Shown piece by piece: positions 17,785 through 24,258 of a stretch of DNA of 64,000 nucleotides. How positions within the stretch are numbered: position 1 is the first letter of the stretch; every line of letters begins with the position of its first letter. The notes below the pieces were generated by a model. That model ran no database searches. It was not told the DNA's origin and saw only the letters and a list, made by a program, of their open reading frames with translations. The position numbers and the translations under genes are program-made. This stretch comes from Sphingomonas japonica (GTDB taxonomy: Bacteria > Pseudomonadota > Alphaproteobacteria > Sphingomonadales > Sphingomonadaceae), in assembly GCF_006346325.1 (NCBI RefSeq), contig NZ_VDYR01000001.1:2133501-2197500 (forward strand), in the 5' to 3' direction.

Positions 17785-18465
17785 ATGGTGCGTGCCCTGG
17801 CCTTGTCGATCGCACAACTGGGCGACCGCCCGGTCCTGGCGGTGCTTCTCAAATCCTTGCTCGTCACGGTGCTGCTGTTCGGGGTTGTCGGGTTCGCTGG
17901 CTGGGTGGGTGCGCGCGCGGTCATCGATGCGTTCGGCTGGGACGCGCGCTGGCGCGACCTTGCGGGGATAGCCGCGGTCGCGCTGGTGGCGGGCGGAGCA
18001 TGGCTGGTGTTCCGCGCGGTCGCGATCGCGGTGGTCGGGATCTTCGCCGACGACGTCGTCGAGGCGGTCGAGCGGCGCCACTATCCCGATCGTCTCGCCA
18101 CCGCGCGCCCCGTGTCGCTGATGCGCGGGATCGGCATGGGGCTGGGCTCGGCAGCGCGGACGATCCTCGTCAACGTGGCAATGCTGCCGGTCTACATCCT
18201 TCTGCTAGTCACCGGCATCGGCACCGCGATCGCGTTCTTCGCGGTCAATGGCTGGCTGTTAGGGCGCGATCTCGGCGACATGGTCGCGGCCAGGCATGTC
18301 GCACGCGATCATTTGCCCGCTTGGCGCGGCTCGACCCGCGGCAGCCGCCTGCTGCTCGGGCTCGGCGTCACCGCCCTGTTCGTCATCCCGGTCGTCAACC
18401 TGTTCGCACCGGTGCTCGGCGCGGCGATGGCAACGCATCTCTTCCACCGAAGGCCTGTCGCATGA
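17785..18465 (+). CDS. EI24/CysZ-like membrane protein
   Basis: A 226-residue membrane protein with about five hydrophobic segments and the EI24-domain pattern: LALSIAQLGDRPVLAVLLKSLLVTV at the start, DDVVEAVERRHYP after the second segment, MGLGSAARTILVNVAMLPVYILLLVTGIGT, and VNGWLLGRDLGDMVAARH. CysZ of this family is a sulfate transporter, but no cysteine synthesis gene is near and transport is not established. The gene overlaps the following lipoprotein gene by four bases. Confidence 0.8.
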   Translation: MVRALALSIAQLGDRPVLAVLLKSLLVTVLLFGVVGFAGWVGARAVIDAFGWDARWRDLAGIAAVALVAGGAWLVFRAVAIAVVGIFADDVVEAVERRHYPDRLATARPVSLMRGIGMGLGSAARTILVNVAMLPVYILLLVTGIGTAIAFFAVNGWLLGRDLGDMVAARHVARDHLPAWRGSTRGSRLLLGLGVTALFVIPVVNLFAPVLGAAMATHLFHRRPVA

Positions 18466-18833
18466 AATCTATCATCGCACTCCTCGCGCTTGCCGCCGTG
18501 TCGGCATGCGCCGCCATCCCGCAGCCGACCGCCGGCACGCCGCCGCCGCCGTCGCGCCCCAGCTACACCACCGTCGGGCTCGAGCGGGTGCTTGGCCACA
18601 ATGCGCAGGCGCTGGTGCAGCTGTTCGGTCAGCCCGACGCCGATCTCGAAGAGGGGCCGGGACGCAAGCTCCAGTTCGCCAGCGATATCTGCGTGCTCGA
18701 CGCCTATCTCTATGCCGACCAGCGCGGCGGCGTGCCGACCGTGCGCCATATCGACGCCCGCCAGCGCGACGGGGCGGCAATCGACCGTGCCAGCTGCGTC
18801 GCCGCGCTCACCCGCCGCGAGGGCGGACGCTAG
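18462..18833 (+). CDS. Small putative lipoprotein
   Basis: A 123-residue product with signal sequence MKSIIALLALAAVSAC (lipobox AVSAC, Cys16), a short proline-rich linker, and a compact domain (LERVLGHNAQALVQLFGQPDADLEEGPGRKLQF) resembling the SmpA/OmlA-like small beta-domains. Two further cysteines could form a disulfide. It is co-translated with the EI24 gene (ATGA) and followed by a very long hairpin. Family unknown. Confidence 0.8.
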   Translation: MKSIIALLALAAVSACAAIPQPTAGTPPPPSRPSYTTVGLERVLGHNAQALVQLFGQPDADLEEGPGRKLQFASDICVLDAYLYADQRGGVPTVRHIDARQRDGAAIDRASCVAALTRREGGR

Positions 18834-18847
18834 ACGGGTTTTCGGGT

Positions 18848-18933
18848 AGACGGCATCGGCCCGCTCCCCACCCGGCCACCCACAGGATCATGCTGAATGG
18901 GTGGCCGGGTGAGGGCGCGGGCCGGTGCCGTCT
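18848..18933. repeat. Long imperfect hairpin between lipoprotein and PilZ genes
   Basis: The inner arms CACCCGGCCACCCA (18869-18882) and TGGGTGGCCGGGTG (18898-18911) are exact inverted copies. The outer arms AGACGGCATCGGCCCG (18848-18863) and CGGGCCGGTGCCGTCT (18918-18933) pair with one mismatch. The whole 86 bases fold into one hairpin with a 15-base loop. It lacks a T-run. It may terminate or stabilise the upstream transcript. Confidence 0.85.
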
Positions 18934-19009
18934 ATTGAAACGACCATAGCACCGGTCCTTAAGCGGTTGTTGACCGCTTTGCGCCAATGTCTTGGGTCGG
19001 GAGGGCCAG

Positions 19010-19342
19010 ATGGCGTCACGCGCAACGCAATATCGACCGGTGGCACCGGCACAGGCCGATGCCCGGCGTGCGCCGCGGCACCGCGTCGTGGTCACCCGCG
19101 CGTCGGTCCGACGCCACGGTGCCGCTGCGGTCGAGGCGGTGCTCGACGATCTCTCGATCTATGGCTGCCGCGTCAGCGTCGCTGAACTCGATCCGGTGGG
19201 CGAGCGCCTGTGGCTGCGCTTCGAAGGCGGCATGCCGGTTGCCGCGACGGTGATCTGGGCGACCGACGGCCGCATGGGATGCCGCTTCGATCAACCGATC
19301 GCACGACAGCTCGCCAGAGCGCTGACGCTGGCGTTCGACTAA
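19010..19342 (+). CDS. PilZ domain protein
   Basis: A 110-residue single-domain PilZ protein, a likely c-di-GMP receptor. The binding motifs are RRAPRHR near residues 19-25 (RxxxR) and DLSIYGCRVS near residue 48 (DxSxxG). I chose ATG 19010 because GGGAGGG lies five to twelve bases upstream; an in-frame ATG at 18992 is possible. A diguanylate cyclase is present at 38342. The gene stands alone, its 3' end four bases from convergent queG. Confidence 0.87.
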   Translation: MASRATQYRPVAPAQADARRAPRHRVVVTRASVRRHGAAAVEAVLDDLSIYGCRVSVAELDPVGERLWLRFEGGMPVAATVIWATDGRMGCRFDQPIARQLARALTLAFD

Positions 19343-19345
19343 GCC

Positions 19346-20392
19346 TCACAGGGCTGCCAACCGTCCCCACGCCCACTCCGCCGCTTCGCGCACGACCGGG
19401 TCCGGGTCCGTTAGAAGCGGCGCAACCGCGCCGCGCAGCGCGGGCGCACCGCTGTTCCCGGCAGCGATCAGGCAGTTGCGCATCATCCGGTCGCGCCCGA
19501 TGCGCTTGATCGGCGATCCGGCAAAACGTGCGCGAAACCCGGCATCGTCGAGCGCGAGCAGTTCGGCAAGGCCGGGGCCGTCATTGCCTTCGCGCGCGAC
19601 GAACGCCTTGTTGGCCGCGGCGGCATCGGCGAACTTGTTCCACGGGCACACCGCCAGGCAGTCGTCGCAGCCATAGATACGGTTGCCGATCGCGGCGCGG
19701 AATTCGTCGGGAATCGCACCCTTGTGCTCGATCGTCAGGTACGAGATGCAGCGCCGCGCATCGAGCATATAGGGGCTGGGAAACGCGTCGGTCGGGCACG
19801 CGCGCTGGCACGCGTCGCACGATCCGCAGCGGTCGCGCCCGGCTTCGTCGGCGACGAGATCGAGCGTGGTATAGATCGCACCGAGGAACAGCCAGCTGCC
19901 ATGCTCGCGGCTGACGAGGTTGGTATGCTTGCCCTGCCAGCCCAGCCCGGCGGCCTCGGCCAGCGGCTTTTCCATCACCGGCGCCGTATCGACGAATACC
20001 TTGAGCTCGCACCCCGCCTCGGTGGCGAGCCAGCGGCCGAGCGCCTTGAGCGCCTTCTTGACGACATCGTGATAATCCTTGCCCTGCGCATAGGCAGAGA
20101 TGCGGCCGCGCGTCCCGGCGTCGGCCAGCGCCAGCGGATCGCCGGCCGGTGCGTAGCTCATCCCCAGCGCGATCACCGAGCGCACGTCGCGCCATAATCC
20201 ACGCGGACTGCCGCGCTGGCCGGCGCGTTCCTCCATCCAGATCATCGTGCCGTGGCGGCCCGCCTCCAGCCATTGCCGCAGCCGCTCGGCGCTGCGCGGC
20301 GCGGCGTCGGCCGAAGCGATGCCGCATGCGGCGAAGCCCAGCACCTGCGCCTGCGCCTTGATCCGCTGCTCGAGGACGCGCGCGTCGGTCAC
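19346..20392 (-). CDS. queG: Epoxyqueuosine reductase QueG
   Basis: A cobalamin-dependent iron-sulfur enzyme that performs the last step of tRNA queuosine synthesis. The 348-residue product has the predicted acid Asp135 in VDTAP, two [4Fe-4S] motifs CGSCDACQRACP (Cys 189, 192, 195, 199) and GCDDCLAVCPWN (Cys 242, 245, 249), and a C-terminal HEAT-like extension. Its ATG overlaps the TGA of the phytase-like gene upstream. A putative queuosine precursor transporter is encoded at 51392. Confidence 0.96.
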   Translation of the reverse strand: MTDARVLEQRIKAQAQVLGFAACGIASADAAPRSAERLRQWLEAGRHGTMIWMEERAGQRGSPRGLWRDVRSVIALGMSYAPAGDPLALADAGTRGRISAYAQGKDYHDVVKKALKALGRWLATEAGCELKVFVDTAPVMEKPLAEAAGLGWQGKHTNLVSREHGSWLFLGAIYTTLDLVADEAGRDRCGSCDACQRACPTDAFPSPYMLDARRCISYLTIEHKGAIPDEFRAAIGNRIYGCDDCLAVCPWNKFADAAAANKAFVAREGNDGPGLAELLALDDAGFRARFAGSPIKRIGRDRMMRNCLIAAGNSGAPALRGAVAPLLTDPDPVVREAAEWAWGRLAAL

Positions 20393-21402
20393 GGCGCCGT
20401 GCCGCGCCGGGGAGCTGGAGGCTCGAGCCGGAACTTGAGCAGCAGGCTGCGCTGCAGGATTGATTCATTGTCGTCGGACACGATCCACAAGATGGTGTCG
20501 CCGCGCTCGCGCGTCACCGCCACGCCTTCGTAATTGTCCTGTGGCAGCGGCGGCGCGATCCGCCCGACCAGCGTTCCGGCGACGATCGCGCCGGGGCGGA
20601 TGTCGCTGCGGCGCACAATCGCGACATTGCCGCGAAACCAGCGCTTGAGCGACGCCGAGCGGTTGAGGACGACAAGGTTGCCGTCGGGCAGCTGCGCCGC
20701 ATCGGTGGGAAAGGATCGCGGCACCGGCGGACGATAGAAGAAGCCGAACGCGCGCGCATCGGGTCGCACGGGATCGCGGTCGAACAGGATCGCGCGCAAC
20801 GGCTTCTTGCGGCGCTCTGTCGCCCGCTCGCTCAGCGACACAAACTGTCCCGACCGCAGCCGCACCAGCGTCTCGGCGCCGGCATTGACCGGCCAGCCCC
20901 GCATCGCCTCCGGCTCTACGTGTCCCAATGCCCGGTCAAAGCCATCGGCATAGCGCCAGATCGACCCCGGCAATCCTTCGGAAGGCTCGAACCCTGCCCA
21001 CGCAGTCCCCGTCGCAGGATCGATCGCCAGCGATTCGCTATCCCGATGCTCCTTGCGCCAGCCCGATCCCGGCCCGTTCGGCAGCGCGCCGAACCGCACG
21101 CCGCGCGCGATGCCGTCGCCGCCTAGCGTGAAGCGGACCAGCGCTCCGCCGTCGCTCAGCAGCGTGAAGCGATCGCCGGCCACCGCGATTGCGCCGAAGC
21201 CCCCGAACGCCGGGTCGTTGCTGTGGAGTTCCCATCCGTTCAGATAGGTCAGGCGTCCGCTGCGCAGGCCAGGCGCGATGCCCAGTGGCCGCAGCGTCAT
21301 CTGCGCCTTTGGACCAAAGCGGGGAATGCGCGGCTCGCCGGTCCAGCTCGGCACGAAGACGAGGATCAGCAGGATCGACAACAGGATGCGCATCGGCCGC
21401 AT
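20389..21402 (-). CDS. Exported phytase-like/esterase-like beta-propeller protein
   Basis: From ATG 21402 (or 21393) the product is about 337 residues. A hydrophobic N-terminal segment (MRILLSILLILVFVPSW) predicts export or anchoring. The remainder matches the phytase-like domain seen in secreted proteins: GFGAIAVAGDRFTLLSDGG, DSESLAIDPATGTAWAGFE, YEGVAVTRERGDTILWIVSDDN. Such domains are thought to be six-bladed propellers with bound calcium. Actual phytase activity is not shown for this subtype. It precedes queG with a four-base overlap. Confidence 0.82.
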   Translation of the reverse strand: MRPMRILLSILLILVFVPSWTGEPRIPRFGPKAQMTLRPLGIAPGLRSGRLTYLNGWELHSNDPAFGGFGAIAVAGDRFTLLSDGGALVRFTLGGDGIARGVRFGALPNGPGSGWRKEHRDSESLAIDPATGTAWAGFEPSEGLPGSIWRYADGFDRALGHVEPEAMRGWPVNAGAETLVRLRSGQFVSLSERATERRKKPLRAILFDRDPVRPDARAFGFFYRPPVPRSFPTDAAQLPDGNLVVLNRSASLKRWFRGNVAIVRRSDIRPGAIVAGTLVGRIAPPLPQDNYEGVAVTRERGDTILWIVSDDNESILQRSLLLKFRLEPPAPRRGTAP

Positions 21403-21576
21403 CCATAGCGGCGCGGCGCGGCTTGGCCACCCGCGCCTTTCCCTGAACCGGCGATAACAGCCGCATTCAGGCAAGGCTCAATGCGAATCACCCATAACCG
21501 GGTCATCGAAGGGCAGCGGCCTCGCCGCGACGCTTCGTCACGAAATTGAGATCACGACGGTTAGAGGAGATCGATC

Positions 21577-21996
21577 ATGTTCAAGAAGCTCAGCATCGCA
21601 AGCGCAGCCATCGCCATGAGCGCATTCGCTCTCCCGGCAGCAGCATCGGCGGACACCGGCACGCTTGCCGCGACGCCGTTCACCAGCGCCGCCGCGCAGT
21701 TCGCGCCCGGCATCGCTTCGTTCGATACCGCCAGCGACTATCAGCGCTATCGTGACCGCCGCTATTATGGTCGCGATCGGCGCTACGCCAATCGCAACAA
21801 CCGTCGCACGCCGCAGCGTTGCAGCAGCACCGAAGGCACCGTGATCGGCGCCGTTGCGGGCGGATTGCTCGGCAACACGGTCGCCGGGAACAACAATCGA
21901 CTGCTCGGCACGATCATCGGTGGTGGTGCAGGCGCGCTCGCCGGCCGCGAAATCGACCGCTCGGGTCAGCCGCGCCGGTGCGCCCGGTATCGCTAA
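21577..21996 (+). CDS. Exported Arg/Tyr-rich glycine-zipper protein
   Basis: A 139-residue product with a signal peptide (MFKKLSIASAAIAMSAFALPAAASA), an Arg/Tyr-rich stretch YQRYRDRRYYGRDRRY, and a glycine zipper (GAVAGGLLGNTVAG ... GTIIGGGAGALAG) bracketed by cysteines 53 residues apart. The layout repeats that of the 2993 protein almost residue for residue in spacing, so these are paralogues. GAGGAGA precedes the start, and a terminator lies 70 bases after the stop. Role unknown; envelope location is inferred. Confidence 0.85.
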   Translation: MFKKLSIASAAIAMSAFALPAAASADTGTLAATPFTSAAAQFAPGIASFDTASDYQRYRDRRYYGRDRRYANRNNRRTPQRCSSTEGTVIGAVAGGLLGNTVAGNNNRLLGTIIGGGAGALAGREIDRSGQPRRCARYR

Positions 21997-22065
21997 GCGA
22001 CCGGCTCAACAGTTCAGTATCTCGCGTAGCGTATCGAGTTCCCTCGGGTAGCGTATCGAGGGCGG

Positions 22066-22094
22066 GGGCCGGGTTCGAAAGAGCCCGGCCCTTT
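22066..22094 (+). terminator. Probable rho-independent terminator
   Basis: GGGCCGGGTTC (22066-22076), loop GAAA, and GAGCCCGGCCC (22081-22091) pair with one G-T wobble and are followed by TTT only. The short T-run makes it weaker than others here. It closes the glycine-zipper transcript. Confidence 0.8.
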
Positions 22095-22096
22095 GT

Positions 22097-22479
22097 TCTG
22101 CCTGGTGCAGGCGGCGCTACGTCGCCGACGATGCGCAAGGCGCAGCCGACGCGCAGCGCCAGGCACGGACGGCGGGTCGGCTTGCCGAACCCGACCGACG
22201 GCAGCGGCTTCGCCGCTGCCGCGTTCATGCCGACATCCTGCGAACCTACCCCAAACCTCTGGTGTCGAACGAAGTCGAGACACACCGGCCGCAGGGCCAG
22301 GCCCCGCACTTCCCGACTTCGCTCGAAACGAACGGAGCTGGGCGGACGGACGCCATTCCAAAATTCCGCCGCGGCGAAGCCGCGCCGTCAGTCGGCGCTG
22401 CAGCGCCGCTGGCCGTGCCGAGCGCTGCGCGTCGGCTTCGCCTTGCGCAGCGGCGCGGACGTTGCCGCGCCTGCGCCCG
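22097..22479. repeat. Gene-free gap of nested inverted repeats
   Basis: No credible gene lies between the terminator at 22094 and the phaB stop. A 70-base arm at 22104-22173 matches the reverse complement of 22408-22477 at 57 of 70 positions, with a core of 27 bases differing only once. Inside are the perfect hairpin GCAGCGGCTTCGCCGCTGC near 22200, a copy of the dispersed element at 22314-22335, and a half copy at 22263-22281. The open frames crossing it have no protein-like composition. Confidence 0.8.
22314..22335 (-). repeat. Copy of dispersed palindromic element
   Basis: CGACTTCGCTCGAAACGAAC followed by GG is the reverse complement of the element at 43285-43308. A related GTGTCGAACGAAGTCGAGAC lies in opposite orientation at 22263-22281, so the pair again faces itself across about 30 bases. 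Confidence 0.8.
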
Positions 22480-23202
22480 TCAGTACATATGCTGCCCGCC
22501 ATTGATGCTCAGCGTCGATCCAGTGACGAATCCGCCCTCTTCCGAGCAGAGGAACGCCACGCCGCGCGCGATCTCGCTCGCCTGGCCCAGCCGCCCGACC
22601 GGAATCTTGGCGACGATCTTTTCCAGCACGTCGGCGGGCACTGCCGCGACCATATCGGTGTCGATATAGCCCGGCGCGATCGCGTTGACGGTCACCCCGG
22701 CGCGCGCGCCTTCCTGCGCCAGCGCCTTGGTGAAGCCGTGGATACCCGACTTGGCGGCGGCATAGTTGACCTGGCCGTACTGGCCTGCCTGGCCGTTGAT
22801 CGAACCGATATTGACGATCCGGCCCCATTTGCGCTCGCGCATGCCCGGGAACACCGCCTTGGCCATGTTGAAGCAGCCGCCCAGGTTGATGCGGATCACG
22901 TCTTCCCACATTTCGCGCGTCATCTTCAGGATCGTGCCGTCGCGCGTCACCCCGGCATTGTTGACGACGACATCGACCGGGCCGAGTTCGCCGGCAACCT
23001 TGGCGCAGCCTTCCTGGCACGCGTCGTAATCGCCGACATCCCATTTGTACGACGCGATGCCGGTGCGTTCGGTGAAGGCCTTGGCCTTCTCCTCATTGCC
23101 GGCATAATTCGCCGCCACAGCGAATCCCATGTCCTTGAGCGCGAGGCTGATCGCCTCGCCGATCCCGCGGGTGCCGCCGGTTACGATCGCTACGCGTGCC
23201 AT
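22480..23202 (-). CDS. phaB: Acetoacetyl-CoA reductase
   Basis: PhaB reduces acetoacetyl-CoA to (R)-3-hydroxybutyryl-CoA with NADPH, the monomer for PHB. The 240-residue short-chain dehydrogenase has the cofactor motif TGGTRGIGEAI near residues 8-18, NNAG at 81-84, catalytic Ser134 and the pair Tyr147/Lys151 in NYAAAKSG. The C-terminus GSTLSINGGQHMY is characteristic of PhaB. A strong AAGGAGAGG precedes ATG 23202. It is upstream of nothing PHB-related; hemH reads into it from the right. Confidence 0.94.
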   Translation of the reverse strand: MARVAIVTGGTRGIGEAISLALKDMGFAVAANYAGNEEKAKAFTERTGIASYKWDVGDYDACQEGCAKVAGELGPVDVVVNNAGVTRDGTILKMTREMWEDVIRINLGGCFNMAKAVFPGMRERKWGRIVNIGSINGQAGQYGQVNYAAAKSGIHGFTKALAQEGARAGVTVNAIAPGYIDTDMVAAVPADVLEKIVAKIPVGRLGQASEIARGVAFLCSEEGGFVTGSTLSINGGQHMY

Positions 23203-23235
23203 CCAGTCCTCTCCTTCTTATCGTTGTCGCCTACG

Positions 23236-24258
23236 CTAGGCAGGGCAGGCCCACCCGGCAAGTTCGCGTTGCAGCAACGCCTTGAGCATCGAAATGCCCT
23301 CCTCGCCGGCGTTGAGACAAGGGATGTACGCGAAATCGGTTCCGCCGGCGGCTTCGAACTCCTCGCGCCCGCGGATCGACAACTCCTCGAGCGTCTCGAC
23401 GCAATCGGCGGAAAAGCCCGGCGCGATGATCGCCACCCGGGTGACGCCCTTGCCCGGCAACGCGCTCAGCGTATCGTCGGTGGCGGGGCCGAGCCATTCG
23501 GCCGGCCCGAAGCGCGACTGGAACGACGTGATCAGCGGCCGTCCGGCAAGCACCGGCGCCAGCGCTTCCTCCAGCAGCCGAGCCGTCTTCTGGCAATGGC
23601 AATGATACGGATCGCCAAGGCTCAGCGTGCGCCGCGGCATGCCGTGGAAGCTGGCGACCAGCGCCTGCGGCTCGAATTCCAGCGCTTGCAGCGCCGCCTC
23701 GACGCTTGCCCGCAGCGCGTCGATATAGGCGCGATCGTCGTGATAGGGCGGCAGCGTGCGGATCGCGGGCTGCCAGCGCATCGCCGCCAGCTTGGCGAAC
23801 GCCTTGTCGTTGGCGGTAGCGGTCGTCGCCGCGCAATATTGCGGATAGAGCGGCGCGAGCAGGATGCGGTCGCACCCGGCATCCTTCATCGCCTGCAGGC
23901 GGTCGCCGATCGCGGGCTTGCCATAGCGCATCGCCCAATCGACCAGCACCTCCGGCCCGAACGCGTTCTTCAGCGCGAGCGCCTGCGCCTTGGTGATCGC
24001 GGCGAGCGGCGATCCGTCGTCGCTCCACACCTGGCTGTACGCCTCGGACGATTTCTTGGGCCGGGTGTTGAGGATGATGCCGCGCAGGATCGGCTGCCAG
24101 GCGATGGGCGGGATTTCGACGACGCGGCGGTCGGAGAGGAACTCGGCAAGGTAGCGCTTGACCGATTTGGGGTCGGGGCCGTCGGGGGTGCCGAGATTGA
24201 TGAGCAGCACGCCGACCCGCGGGCGCACGATCGGCGGGTGATCGGCGGGAAGCTCCAT
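23236..24258 (-). CDS. hemH: Ferrochelatase
   Basis: Inserts Fe2+ into protoporphyrin IX to make haem. The 340-residue product shows VGVLLINLGTPDGPDP near residue 15, LAPLYPQYCAATTA near residue 135, and the metal-site SFHGMP with His205. The C-terminal half has IAPGFSADCVETLEEL with the conserved acidic residues. Start ATG 24258 shares a base with the stop of the molybdenum hydroxylase gene upstream, so the two are coupled. Confidence 0.96.
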   Translation of the reverse strand: MELPADHPPIVRPRVGVLLINLGTPDGPDPKSVKRYLAEFLSDRRVVEIPPIAWQPILRGIILNTRPKKSSEAYSQVWSDDGSPLAAITKAQALALKNAFGPEVLVDWAMRYGKPAIGDRLQAMKDAGCDRILLAPLYPQYCAATTATANDKAFAKLAAMRWQPAIRTLPPYHDDRAYIDALRASVEAALQALEFEPQALVASFHGMPRRTLSLGDPYHCHCQKTARLLEEALAPVLAGRPLITSFQSRFGPAEWLGPATDDTLSALPGKGVTRVAIIAPGFSADCVETLEELSIRGREEFEAAGGTDFAYIPCLNAGEEGISMLKALLQRELAGWACPA

